From the NCBI GenBank assembly GCA_963965975.1, contig OZ014411.1:12044501-12108500 (forward strand): a stretch of DNA of 64,000 nucleotides, in the 5' to 3' direction. The notes under the pieces are model-generated. The model saw only the letters and a list, made by a program, of their open reading frames with translations, did not search any database and was not told where the DNA came from. A program made the position numbers and the translations under genes. The DNA is from Xestospongia bergquistia (Eukaryota; Porifera; Demospongiae; Haplosclerida; Petrosiidae). Positions 37,141 through 47,172 of the stretch are shown here, piece by piece; position 1 is the stretch's first letter; every line of letters starts with the position of its first letter.

Positions 37141-38625
37141 CTATTGATATTCGGACACCATGTATATTCGGACGTCTTCCCTCTTCAGTAGAAAAGAGAA
37201 GCAGTAAAACTGGTATATATAAATGTAGGTCATAGATAGGTAAAACACTAGATGTGGAGAGCCGCCGTTTTCAACTTTGATCTTAGCCACAACGATCAGA
37301 AAACAAAGAATTTCGGACCAGTCTAAGTTCGGATAAAATATTCTATTGTCGTACACTTGGCTCTTTTCATTGAAGATGAAACGAAACCGTTGGCGACTAA
37401 TAGTAAACAAATGTCTTACTAAACATTTACAGATTCTGCTACAGTAAGTTTAAATTTATTAGTGGCTTTGGCAGTGTTCTATGATCCAAAAGTAGGAGGC
37501 GTGGCATGTATATTCGTCCGTGTTTAAACACGAGTTGGCACATGCTGAGTGAAAACGTCGAGATAGTCTTAGCTTAGTTGTGTTGTTAGAGTTCTCTATT
37601 TCAACTTACAGTACGAAGTCGACAAATTTTACAACTATTCAACTACTCTTATTGTTTTTTTGTTATTTCAGCCATCATTCAAAGTGTTGTCCACCAAAAA
37701 GGCATCCATAATTATCTCTTAGAAATCCTGAACAACTTTCCCATGTTAGAGCCGTGTGTACCTCACCTGAAGCACTTGATCATTATTTTGATATTCTTGA
37801 AGAAACATTAGATCAAAATGACTTGTCCAGTAAACCTTGCCAAATATACAACTGTGATTACATCATTATGCTTTGAATTAATCACAAGTTGACAGTGTCT
37901 TCAAAACCAGCACAATGTCCTTCATCACATCATTATGAACATACAGACATACCACCCAAAACTGCTTCATTACAAATTACTTCAATTTACACTCAATTTA
38001 AGGAGTTAACTGTGATGAAACTGGTATGCCACTAGACCCAGCACCTCCCAAAGTCATTGCTCGGAAAGGGCAAAAACATACTCAATCCATTACTACTGGT
38101 AACAAAACTCAAATTACTGTTTTGTCTTGTTGTAGTGCAAGTGGCCATGCCTTGCCACCTATGATAGTGTTTGACCAAAAGACATTAAAGGCTGAAACGA
38201 CTGTAGTAGAGGTCCCAGGGTCAATGTATGGCTTGTCAGAGAGTGGCTGGGTTGATGGTGAACTGTTTGATCTGTGGTTCAGGCATCATTTTCTGTCTCA
38301 TACTCCACCACTTCGTCCATTGCTTTTATTGTTAGACGGATTCATTTCATTATACTCCATCTTTTATTAATAAAGCTGCAGAGGAAGGATAATTGTTTTG
38401 TTTACCACCTCATTCTACACATTTGACTCAGCCCCTTAATAAGGGATGTTTTTCAATTTTAAAGAGATTTTGGCGAGAGTAGTGTCATAATTACTTAAGC
38501 TCAAACACTGGAAAGAAGCATGACAATAGAATATGTTATAAGTGGTTTTTGTACCACTGGAGGTTATCCTATTAACAAAGCAGGTGCTTTTATTAAAACA
38601 CCAGATGTTTATTAAGTTCTGAATC
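37141..38625 (+). mobile_element. Tigger/pogo-like DNA transposon relic, copy 1
   Basis: Plus-strand copy. The 5' flank (from about 37311) matches, in reverse, the flank of copy 2 up to 41995. The CENP-B/HTH part is mostly deleted (after KGI at 37705). There follow RNPEQLSHVRAVCTSPEALD (about 37727), the first catalytic motif around NCDETG (split by an insertion), MPLDPAPPKVIARKGQKHTQ, ITVLSCCSASGHALPPMIVF, YGLSESGWVDGELFDLWFRH and LLLLLDG, then HSTHLTQPL (about 38420). DDE_1-type (Jerky/Tigger) transposase by family knowledge. Frameshifts after LLLLLDG and before the third catalytic region inactivate it. Confidence 0.78.
37859..38007. mobile_element. 149-bp insertion inside the transposase catalytic motif
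   Basis: The 9-bp sequence AACTGTGAT occurs at 37850-37858 and again at 38008-38016. Removing 37859-38007 and one repeat restores continuity with copy 2 at the same place. The insertion splits the codons of the first catalytic Asp motif. It has no obvious terminal inverted repeats and encodes nothing recognisable. Confidence 0.7.
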
Positions 38626-38960
38626 ATGTTAAATTACTAATAAGTCTTCTTGTATAGGTAATTTTTGTTTTATCCATTTTTATTATTGATTGACGTATTT
38701 ATAGTAGTCTCATAATCTAATTATATTGTCTACAACCAAAACCCATGGCCATTCTTATCAAGTAATGAGTGAACCATAAAAATTGTACAATTAAGCTTTA
38801 TTATCTGAAAACAAATCATTGTTCAGAAACTCAGCTGGATGGGTGTGGCTATAGTTATTTGCTAACACTTATAGGTGTACATTATAAACTGACAAGGTGT
38901 TACATTATGCAAACATTGAAACATGTACTCAGTTTTTTAGGTGCTCAATTAAAAGTTTCA

Positions 38961-39126
38961 TTAAATGACATTCAAGAGTTTGGTGCATCTATCACATGTA
39001 GGACAACACCAAGTCCCTCTTGGTTTTCTCTTAAGATTAGCACATTCAAAATGGCACCAGATAATTGAGCAATTTGCATTGTCACAATAAATCATTCTGC
39101 CAAACTGCCCCTGCCTACAAATGCAG
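38961..39126 (-). CDS. PHD finger exon with stop codon
   Basis: Minus strand reads YCICRQGQFGRMIYCDNANC, then SIIWCHFECANLKRKPRGTW and CCPTCDRCTKLLNVI before TAA (38961-38963). The spacing C-x-C-x10-C-x4-C-x5-H-x2-C...C-x2-C is the C4HC3 pattern of a PHD finger, which usually reads histone H3 tails. The acceptor lies just upstream in a pyrimidine-poor context, so the exact start is uncertain by a few bases. It is intact, unlike the DDE part about 1.5 kb upstream. Confidence 0.75.
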
Positions 39127-39180
39127 TACTTTTCTATAGAAAATATTATTGCAAGTAAACAATATATGTGTTATACATAC

Positions 39181-39585
39181 CAATTGGAGACTCAACAATG
39201 GTTTTCTTTTGACATTGAGAACGTGTCTGAGACTGAGTACTAGAGGCTAGATCATTATTACAATGAATAATACAAAATAACAGATAAACTGACCTATTGG
39301 AAACTTGACAGTGGTTGCCTTTTGAGACTGAGAATGTGTCCAAGATTGAGTACTAGAGGCTAGATTATCATCACAATAATATAAAAGATGACAGACAAAC
39401 TGACCTATTGGAGATTTAACAGTGGTTGCCTTTTGAGATTGAGAACATGTCCGTAACATAGTACTAGAGGCTAGATTATTATAACAATGAATAATACAGA
39501 TGATATCAGACAAACTGACCTATTGGAGACTTGACAGTGGTTGCCTTTTGAGACTGAGAACGTGTCCGAGATTGAGTAGTAGAGG
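39181..39585 (-). repeat. Four tandem 66-nt micro-exons with ~45-nt introns
   Basis: Exons at 39181-39246, 39294-39359, 39405-39470 and 39520-39585 (minus strand), each exactly 66 nt and bounded by AG and GT. Each encodes a variant of SSTQSQTRSQSQKATTVKSP. The phase is the same for all, so any number of them keeps the frame. A shortened fifth copy starts at about 39630. The unit repeats every 111-115 bp, exon and intron together. They lie between the K/E-rich segment and the PHD exon. Confidence 0.7.
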
Positions 39586-40156
39586 CTAGATTATTATAAT
39601 GAATAATTAAAATATACCAGACAAACTCACCTATTGGAGACTTGTAGATACCTGTAGCACCTGATGTGGTATGTATACTAATTCAATAAATTAACACTAT
39701 AGTGACTATACCTTCATTTAAACTGTCCTCTAGTTCTTCAGGTATTGTAAACAATGAGCAACCTAATTGCAGTATAATATAAGAATACCTTCATTGATAC
39801 TGGTTAGAAAGGTGCTAGACTTAAGATGAATTATGTATATACCTACCTTCAGTGGGATTGTTTGATGTAGATTGAGAACTGCCAATAGGGGCTGAACCAG
39901 TACAGGACTTTTTAGAGCGAGTACTTTCTATAATAATATTGAGGAATCAAAATTTAATAGTGTGTCATTCTCACTTTTTTTAAACTGAGCAATCCTAGCT
40001 TGATCTAATCAAAGGAGAATGTGTAAGTTGCAGTGTCTATAATTTATATATACTTACTTCTTTCTTTTTTCTATTCCTTCTCTCTCATTTCTTCTAATTT
40101 TGTTTTCTCTTCTTCTTCAATTGTCATATGATTCTCTGCATGTAGTAAATACAAAG

Positions 40157-40195
40157 ATGAATACTTAATCAATTATTAATTGATTAAGTATTCAT
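40157..40195. repeat. 39-bp perfect hairpin
   Basis: 18-bp arms (ATGAATACTTAATCAATT and its exact reverse complement) with a 3-base loop ATT. It lies at the end of the K/E-rich segment of the Tigger-like gene. Confidence 0.7.
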
Positions 40196-40490
40196 TATAT
40201 TAATGCAATTACTTTCTCTTGCAAGTCTCTTAAGTTCAGCTTCTTTTTTCTTCCTATTTTTCTCTTCTATGCCCTTTTTTTTCTTTTCCTTTTCTTCCAA
40301 AGCTTCCTTTTTCTTCGTCTCTTTTTCTTCAAGCATCTTACGATTTTCGTTGCTTGTCAAAACACGAGCAGATGTCTTTGCTTCTTTTCTTGGAAATTTT
40401 GTATTTGGCATTTCATTTAAAAATTTGGAAAGAGTGGTGACTGAGGTAAGTTGACAACTTTGAATTCCATGACATTTTTCTTCTTCAGGT
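40184..40490 (-). CDS. Lys/Glu-rich coiled-coil segment of the Tigger-like gene
   Basis: Minus-strand frame with FRPEEEKCHGIQS near its start, then LTSNENRKMLEEKETKKKEA and a long K/E run ending LKRLARE. Such a charged tail is usual after the DDE domain of Tigger/Jerky-like proteins. It is probably spliced at a donor near 40216 to the exons with EEEEKTKLEEMRE (about 40115-40075). It is part of the partly broken gene 38961-41720. Confidence 0.5.
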
Positions 40491-41720
40491 CTAGAAGTAT
40501 CAGGGGAACATGAAACAGAAAAAAGGAAAAAGCTCCCCACCATGTGGTGATAAAGGCTGTCGTGTACCTTGAGGATGATACATTTCAACCCACTTGTTAT
40601 ATCGTACATTAGTCTCTAAATCATAGCCTTCCTCATAATGTCGTTGAAAATGTAATATCTCTTCAGTAGTGAAGGTAGTATTATGTACTGGAGATGTATT
40701 ATGTCTTGATAGAGATGGGCTCTAAAGGGGAAGTTAATGGACTTTCTTGACTTCTAAATTTGCCATTCTAGATTTTACTGGTGTTTTAATAAAACAGCTG
40801 CTCTGTTAATAGGGTAAACTCCAGTTGTACAAAAACCACTTATAACATTTTCCATTGTCATGCTTTAGTCCATGCATGTTGAAAAACCTGACAAAATGTA
40901 AACCTGGTGATAACCTTTCCAGGGTTTGATCTTAAGTAATTATGGCACTCCTCTCGCCAATATCTCTTTAAAATCAAAAAACATCCCTTATCAAGGTGCT
41001 GAGCCAAGTGTGTAGAATGAGGTGGTAAACAAAACAATTATTCCTTCCTCTGCAGCTTTATTAATAAAAGATGGAGTATAATGAGGTGAATGTCCGTCTA
41101 ACAATAAAAGCAATGGACAAAGTGGTGGAGTATGAGACAGAAAATGATGTCTGAACCAAGATCAAACAGTTCACCATCAACCCAGCCACTCTCTGACAAG
41201 CCATATATTGACCCTGGGACCTCTCCTACAGTCATTTCAGTCTTTAATGTCTTTTGGTCAAGACATGGCCACTTACACTACAACAAGACAACACAGTAAT
41301 TTGAGTTTTGTTACCAGTAGTAATGGATTCAGTATGTTTTTGCCCTTTCTGAGCAATGACTTTGGGAGGAGCTGGGTCTAGTGGCATACCAGTTTCATCA
41401 CAGTTATATATTTGGCAAGGTTTGCTAGACAAGTCATTTTGATCTAATGTTTCTTCAAGAATATCAAAATAATGATCAAGTGCTTCAGGTGAGGTACACA
41501 CGGCTCTAACATGGGAAAGTTGTTCAGGATTTCTAAGAGATAATGATGGATGCCTTTTTCTAAAAGAGTCCCACCAACCATTTGTAACAGTAACATTTAT
41601 GCCTTTTTGGTGGACAACATTTTGAATGATGGCTAAAATGACAAAAAATAGGTGTAGTTGAATAGTTGTAAAATTTATTGACTTCGTACTGTAAGTTGAA
41701 ATAAAGAACTCTAACAACAC

Positions 41721-41995
41721 AACTGAGCCAAGACTATCTCGACGTTTTCACTCAGCATGTGCCAACTCGTGTTTAAATACAGACGAATATACATGCCACG
41801 CCTCCTACTTTTGGATCATAGAACACTGCCAAAGCCACTAATAAATTTAAACGTACTGTAGCAGAATCTGTAAATGTTTAGTAAGACATTTGTTTACTAT
41901 TAGTTGCCAACGGTATCGTTTCATCTTCAATGAAAAGAGCCAAGTGTACGACAATAGAATATTTTATCCGAACTTAGACTGGTCCGAAATTCTTC
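41721..41995. mobile_element. 5' flank of Tigger copy 2
   Basis: Non-coding sequence that matches 37311-37660 in inverted orientation (for example GTCTTACTAAACATTTACAG and its complement). Homology stops at about 41995 (GGTCCGAAATTCTT), where homeobox-gene sequence begins. This gives one edge of the inverted-repeat arrangement. Confidence 0.65.
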
Positions 41996-41999
41996 GAAA

Positions 42000-42256
42000 A
42001 TTACTGCTCAACAATGTCCACATCTACCAACAGTTCTGGTAAAGAAAATCTCAGACTCCCGATTGTCTACACTACCACTAAACAATATTCTGAACCTCCA
42101 TATTTCCCATTGAGGTGTTTCACATCACAGCCAATCACAGCCACTAGAACTTTCCAATTAACCACCACACCTACTGGTCATCCTGTCTTACCTTTGATCA
42201 ACTTTTCTATTAGCAAAATTACTTACCTCATATCAAAGATACAACCAATTAACTAA
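42000..42256 (+). pseudogene. Truncated copy of the homeobox gene's last exon
   Basis: Reads SSGKENLRLPIVYTTTKQYS and EPPYFPLRCFTSQP, the same as the C-terminal part of the exon at 49935-50144 with substitutions. It then continues past the place where the other copy stops, ending TAA at 42254-42256. The homeodomain-coding bases (WFQNRR) are missing. The left edge is the Tigger copy at 41995. Confidence 0.75.
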
Positions 42257-42418
42257 TTTACTATTAATATTATTAGAATTCAAATTATTTTTTAACTTAT
42301 TATTGTGGATTACAAAGTTAAAAGCACAACATGTTAAGACAATATATACAATATATTGATTTTATTATATTATACTATCTTCTCAGATTTTGCATATATT
42401 AACACAACAATATCAACA

Positions 42419-42652
42419 TTATTGATTGGTCTTCCATTTCTCAGAAGCTTCTTTCTTTGCTTCTGGAACAAATTGATTCTTTACTCCACCCAACACATGT
42501 CGAGTTGCTTCTGAAGCAAAGATGATAGGACACACTATCTGTATGTTACCTAGTAAATGACGAAGGACTCCACCTACAGCTCCTGTTACACCATACTCTT
42601 CATGATCAGTAGCAACTGCTTGATACAAGTCCCAAGCAGTGTCACTTAAACC
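42419..42652 (-). pseudogene. ATG2-like last exon, isolated copy
   Basis: Minus strand, acceptor TTTCTTAG before GLSDTAWDLYQAVATDHEEY, then GVTGAVGGVLRHLLGN, EATRHVLGGVKNQFVPEAKK and EKWKTNQ with TAA at 42419-42421. It matches the C-terminal end of the autophagy lipid-transfer protein ATG2 (DTA..YE-A--EHE--G-TGA-GGV-R, ATSNVLGGMRNQ--P). No other ATG2 exon lies upstream; homology with the second copy ends at about 42820. It is an orphan exon, although still open. Confidence 0.7.
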
Positions 42653-42799
42653 CTAAGAAATGTTATAATAACATTGAGAGATGGTAATGATACAGAATAG
42701 TTAGACTATCCTAAATAGATCATTAATTTTTTATGTTATTTGTAATTATGTGACATACTAAACAATATCACACATAACAATGACAAATATGAACGTTCA

Positions 42800-43275
42800 G
42801 TGGGACAGCTGACCTTAAGGAAGAAATCATCTCAAAATTGGTAAGGGACTCTGAACTTGATGAAGTTGTTACTGAACTCAAACAGAGTCTTAGAGATTCA
42901 TTATTAAGTTGAAAAACTAATCTCAGGAAAATGAAACAAGAGATCAAGGAATCTTAGGATAGTTATGACAAATCCAGGAAGCCTCATATTGGTGGTAATG
43001 TCGTCTCTATAGCAGGATCTCAGTATTGGTATTTTTCTCAGCTTTGTGACATTAGGAGCTAGCTTATGCTTATCTATACCTGATAATGCCTTGGCAGCAG
43101 GTGGAGAAGTAATTATAGTTGGTACTGACATAAGGTATTATATAGTTTCAAAGACTACTCTTAAGAATGCTTGAAATGCATGCAATGTTGATCAAGATTT
43201 GATGAAGGTAGTTGAGAACAACAGAAAGAAATTTAGTTCTCATATAGAATCACTTACAAAAAAACATAGTACTTG
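42800..43275 (+). pseudogene. Apolipoprotein L-like remnant
   Basis: Plus strand reads LKEEIISKLVRDSELDEVV, then GGNVVSIAGS, a frameshift, then IGIFLSFVTLGASLCLSIPD and AAGGEVIIVGTDI. Then come LMKVVENNRKKFSSHIESL. The Gly/Ala-rich hydrophobic pair after a helical region resembles the ApoL-like membrane-associated domain. Stops (for example TGA after SLLS) and the frameshift make it inactive. It begins exactly where the homeobox/ATG2 duplicate ends. Confidence 0.5.
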
Positions 43276-44229
43276 ATGATGTTATATTACATTCTAATAG
43301 ATCTTGCTGTAATGATGAGGTCTGCCTATGATGTTCACAAGTACAGAAATAGACAGGGGTCAAATTCAGATGTTGCTTTTTCATAATTTTGTCATTTTGT
43401 GTACTTGTTTTAATTAAATTGCTAGTTTCCTACTCAATTTAATTATATATTGAATAGCTAAAACTAATTAACTTATTCATAACTACTGGAAGTATTTAGA
43501 CACACCCACTTGAAGAAATGGCTGCTAAGAATGAGACTATTTCTCAGGTCTCACAGCATCATACTAGTAATTGTAATTTTTTAAAATTTGAAAATCACTT
43601 GTTTTTTGTTTCATTATTTCTCTGATTATAATAGTATGTTCAGATAGTGACAGTTGTTGGTTATCAAGACTATTTTGTCTCCTCATGGTGTGTGAAACAG
43701 CACAAGATGTAGTTGAAGAATTAAATGGATTACCATTAGGTAGACTTGGACCAAGTATACAATATAATTTATGGTAATATATATATATTGTAATATAGAC
43801 TATAGTGGAACCTTTCATAAAAGATGCTCAAATTTGAGGATATGATCTATGCAGTTGATCTACTCCCATATTAATACTATAGAATAGCTATATGTTATAT
43901 GACATTGGTATATACATACCTTTCTACTGTGTCCTAATGTAACTGTCCCATCTACTGTCATGTCTACTATGTCCTAATATAACTGTCCCGTCTAATGTGT
44001 CCTAATATAATTGTCCCATCTATAGTGCTTGGATTTATACAATGATGAAGATACTCTTTTCAGTGGTAATTATTATGTTACTGTTTGTGCTGTCAAGATA
44101 GTAAGATGTACTGTCAAGTACATACTACAAGAACTGGTAAACTGCCCCTCATGACCATCTTTTGATTTATTCATTTAATTTATAAATTTAATTTAGTAAT
44201 ATTTACAAGAGAACTTAATATTTTTTTAG
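43276..44229. other. Intergenic stretch with a short tandem repeat
   Basis: An open minus-strand stretch (43564-43818, with LPNGNPFNSSTTSCAVSHTM and RRQNSLDNQQLSLSEH) has coding-like composition but no family I recognise. At 43923-44025 there are three to four copies of a unit like TGTCCTAATATAACTGTCCC. Otherwise I see no gene. Confidence 0.35.
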
Positions 44230-45083
44230 TTGGTTACTATGGAAAGTAACGCTCGACAACTTAAAATAGAGGAAGGTCGGAAGGATCTACAAAATCTGAG
44301 AGTTAAAATGGAAACTGATCTGTCTGGTCTGAGATCAGAGAGAACACAGACATTGGAACATAATGCTCAATTATTAGAAGCTTGTGATCTTGAAAATATA
44401 CAAAATTATAGAAAGAGGTAATTATTTGTTTCTCCTTTTAATCATCTATTTGTACACTACATGCATTCATCTATCTTAGTACTCATCCATCCATTCATCC
44501 TTCTATCTATCCATCCATTTATTTATTCATCCATCCACATACCAATCAGCTACTCATCATTCTATTCGCTAATTGATTTATTCACCTATCTGTCCATTAA
44601 TTTACGTATCTATCCATTTATTAATACACCCGTCCATTCAACCATGTGGGTTCTTTTAGCAACAAACTTGAGGAGAAGGACATATAGATCTCAAAACTTC
44701 AAGAATCCCTATAATTCCATACTGAGGGTAGCAGAGAACTCCAACAACATCTTGATATAGTACTAAATGAGAAAACTCTTCAACAAATTGAATCAAGAAT
44801 TGATAAATACAAAAATGGAAAGAGACACTGAAAAAGAGAACTTGAAACAACTCAAAATAAGTTATGAAGCATTTACAAATAGAACATGATCCAGCTATGA
44901 CCAAACTCCAAACTAGTTTGATGCAAAAGGAAGAAGATTTTGTAGCATTGATGACAAAAGCTGAAGAATACAAGTCTAAAAGACAAAAATATCGTGAATT
45001 GAATCGAAAGTTTAGAACAAGAGAGAGATGACTTAGGTTTGGAACTCCATCATAACGATGACATTATTGATAGTCTACACCGG
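44230..45083 (+). pseudogene. Coiled-coil protein pseudogene
   Basis: Exon 44230-44417 is open: ESNARQLKIEEGRKDLQNLR and then heptad-like helix ending NYRKR at GTAATT. It would join 44660 (SNKLEEKDI), but that stretch has in-frame stops and frame changes: IVLNEKTLQQIESRIDKYK, SLMQKEEDFVALMTKAEEY, then ERDDLGLELHHNDDIIDSLH before GTGAGT (45084). Heptads indicate a long coiled coil, perhaps a centrosomal or ciliary type. I cannot name the family. Confidence 0.45.
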
Positions 45084-45161
45084 TGAGTCCAGTATTTAAA
45101 AGGCAACGAAGACCATGCCCACAATGAGGGATATATAGGTGGTTATTCTGAATAAGATCAT

Positions 45162-45584
45162 TTGAATGACGACGATAAACAGGGGAGTGGCTCCAATGAC
45201 AGAGAGGTGGAGCTACATGTGCCATATGTATTATCTGACTCACTCACTTGTACAACATTTAGCCATTTTTCCATGGGATCGATGCATTCTTTACCTACAA
45301 TAATAGTCAAAATTTCGACTGCTCAAGATAATAGTGAAGTGTTACCCTTGTTTGATGGCTCCATTTTGCCAAGCATCAGTCACATGAATTCAATACTTAG
45401 TTTATCATCAGATAAACCACACCTCAAATTCTTAATGCATTATTTTACTGTAAGAATGCTAGACTATGCAAAGCCGTTCCCCACACCCTTTACAAATAGA
45501 GGGCTTCCCTCCAAGCTACTATATAGCACTGGCAGATCTGAGTTCATACAACTAGTTGTATACACTATGATAGCTGTCTACTAG
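45162..45584 (+). CDS. Hypothetical 140-residue frame
   Basis: A single open frame from ATG 45162 to TAG 45582-45584, beginning MNDDDKQGSGSNDREVELHV and ending near LLYSTGRSEFIQLVVYTMIA. I do not recognise it; no signal peptide or domain is evident. Its base composition is less AT-rich than its flanks, which gives slight support. It could be part of the preceding relic or of an element. Confidence 0.25.
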   Translation: MNDDDKQGSGSNDREVELHVPYVLSDSLTCTTFSHFSMGSMHSLPTIIVKISTAQDNSEVLPLFDGSILPSISHMNSILSLSSDKPHLKFLMHYFTVRMLDYAKPFPTPFTNRGLPSKLLYSTGRSEFIQLVVYTMIAVY

Positions 45585-45769
45585 TTTCACTAATTCATAA
45601 TATCATATTGTAACAGAAAATGATTTTGAGACCTTTAAACTGACTAGTTTGGAATTTTCTGACAGAAATATTGTTCCCTATATCACATACGGACATTGTA
45701 TTACAAATAGTTGAAGTACTGTTGAAGACTTTTAATTAATTGTTAATTAGATCAATTAAAAATCAATTA

Positions 45770-45880
45770 ATGTTGGTCACGCGAGTAGTGGAGGAGGTGA
45801 CAAATTTTTCACGCGTTTTCTTGACTGGTTGTCAAATTGAAGCGTGAGAAAGACCTCTTGATTATATAAAAGGTACTCCA
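45770..45880 (+). promoter_or_regulatory. Promoter-like tract with TATA box
   Basis: A GC-richer stretch with two CACGCG motifs (45779 and 45812 areas), followed by TATATAAAAGG at 45863-45873. The pyrimidine-rich run about 25 bp later could hold a start site. The ATG at 45887 is too close to be a normal start. Suggestive only. Confidence 0.3.
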
Positions 45881-45908
45881 TTTTTCATGCCTCTATCTAT
45901 CTTCTCTA

Positions 45909-46017
45909 CGACTCGCCTCGTCGCTGGATCATTACGTCACTTCGTTGGATCGACTCGCCTCATCGTTGAATCATCTCGTCACTTCGTTGGATCGACTCGT
46001 CTCGTCGCTGGATCATC
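45909..46017 (+). repeat. 42-bp tandem repeat, 2.6 copies
   Basis: Units start at 45909, 45951 and 45993 (CGACTCGCCTCGTCGCTGGA then CACTTCGTTGG). 42 bp is 14 codons, and the plus-strand frame is open (STRLVAGSLRHFVG repeated), followed by a low-complexity Phe-rich run. Probably not coding. Confidence 0.6.
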
Positions 46018-46150
46018 TTTTTCTTTTAGTTATGTCATCTTTATTTATTTCTTTTCTTTTTTTATTTCTTTTCTTTTTTTATTTTATTTTTTAATTCTTT
46101 GTTTATGTAAGGATTTTTATTTTCACCCTTAGGATTCAACTTGAAAGTTC

Positions 46151-46345
46151 TTACTGTGATTGGCCTGATGTTCTCTGATGTTCTTGACTGTTCTTCTTTG
46201 ATGTTCTTGTCTGTTCTTCTTTGATGTTCTTGACATGTTCTCTGATGTTCTTGACTGTTCTTCTCTGATGTTCTTGACTGTTATTCTCTGATGTTCTTGA
46301 CTGTTCTGATGTTCTTGACTGTTCTCTGATGTTCTCTAGATGCAA
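46151..46345. repeat. Short-unit minisatellite
   Basis: Variable copies of units built from GATGTTCTTGACTGTTCT and TCTGATG. The translated minus strand gives EQSRTSENN-type repeats, which I take as an artefact of the satellite. Confidence 0.6.
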
Positions 46346-46489
46346 AAGATGAGTCGCTCTCCTGCTCACTCTTTCCTGTCTTCCTTCAAGTCTTCTTTCC
46401 TTTCTTTTAATTTTTTATTTTATTTTCTTTGGGCTATCTAGCCTATCTACACCATACACACACTCATACAATCTCTAAAAATCATATTC

Positions 46490-46553
46490 CCCCCTGCCAC
46501 CTGGTGGCCAAAAAATTTTTTTTTTAATATCCAAGGCCGCCAGGTGGCGGGGG
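46490..46553. repeat. GC-rich inverted repeat with A/T spacer
   Basis: CCCCCTGCCACCTGGTGGCC and, after about 23 bases of A/T-rich spacer, GGCCGCCAGGTGGCGGGGG. Arms of about 20 bp with few mismatches. It is the most GC-rich spot of the window. Confidence 0.65.
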
Positions 46554-46947
46554 GAACCTCTGATCTTCTAGGGTGCGTGTGTGTGCGTGGTGTGTGTGTG
46601 TGTAGGTTGGTAGTCCTTTTTCACTTCCTCTGTCTCTCTTCACTCTCTATCAATTCATTGTCACCATCAGTTCAGTTATGACTACTCTTTCTTTCTTTCC
46701 CTACAGGAGCAGCACTGTTGAAAGGTGAGCTACCTCTCCATCCATCCATTCTGTAGTAATCCAATTGTTCCAGATAACTTTCTTTTTCTTCCTCTATGTT
46801 CTCTACTTGTGGACTGACTGGAAGACTCTTGGGGACTGACTGGAAGACTACTGACTGGAGGACTTCAACTTTTTATTTTAATTTTTTATTTTTTTTGTAA
46901 TTTTCAATGTTTTTCTTTATAGTTTGTTTGTATATTGTTTTGAAGTT

Positions 46948-47172
46948 CTCAAAAACTTTTTTTAATCTTAACTTTGTCAAAAGTCAATCTTTAGTTTAAA
47001 TTATTTATTAATCTTCATATCTTAATTATTCTATATTTTTTTAACTTTGAATTTGTTTAATGAAAATTGATTTAGTTATTCTAAAAACTTTTTTTAATCT
47101 TAACTTTGTCAAAAGTCAATCTTCAGTTTAAATTATTTATTAATCTTCATATCTTAATTATTCTATATTTTT
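46948..47172. repeat. Direct duplication of ~90 bp
   Basis: 46948-47036 and 47079-47172 are near-identical (AATCTTAACTTTGTCAAAAG, then TTTAAATTATTTATTAATCT). AT-rich, non-coding. Confidence 0.6.

Larger units (their letters stand above)
38961..41720 (-). pseudogene. Tigger/pogo-like transposase gene with C-terminal PHD finger, copy 2
   Basis: Minus strand. 41640-41500: NGWWDSFRKRHPSLSLRN (CENP-B-type HTH end). 41470-41380: ILEETLDQNDL and NCDETGMPLDPAPPKVIA. Then ITVLSCCSVSGHVL, where a deletion and frameshift remove the next residues. YGLSESGWVDGELFDL lies at about 41210-41160, HSTHLAQHLDKGCF at about 41015. Beyond the DDE domain come RHYEEGYDLETN (about 40640) and a Lys/Glu-rich coiled-coil stretch (40430-40200). 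Four 66-nt micro-exons (39181-39585) and a PHD finger (38961-39126) follow. The DDE part is broken; the downstream exons read open with good splice sites. It may be a dead transposon or a host gene that captured one. Confidence 0.7.

Noticed and set aside
37141-37410. Minus-strand 89-residue frame
   Set aside because: Lies in the non-coding flank of Tigger copy 1, whose matching sequence in copy 2 is not open.
45887-46132. Plus-strand frame with 14-residue repeats then a Phe-rich run
   Set aside because: The ATG is 14 bp from the TATA-like motif and the C-terminal half is a T-rich low-complexity tract.
46151-46369. Minus-strand frame rich in EQSRTSENN-like repeats
   Set aside because: Translation of a minisatellite; no start context or splice support.
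46490-46553. CTCF-like insulator sites (GCCACCTGGTGG, CCGCCAGGTGGCG)
   Set aside because: CTCF is known only from bilaterians, and the likely host is a sponge. The inverted-repeat layout explains the motif.
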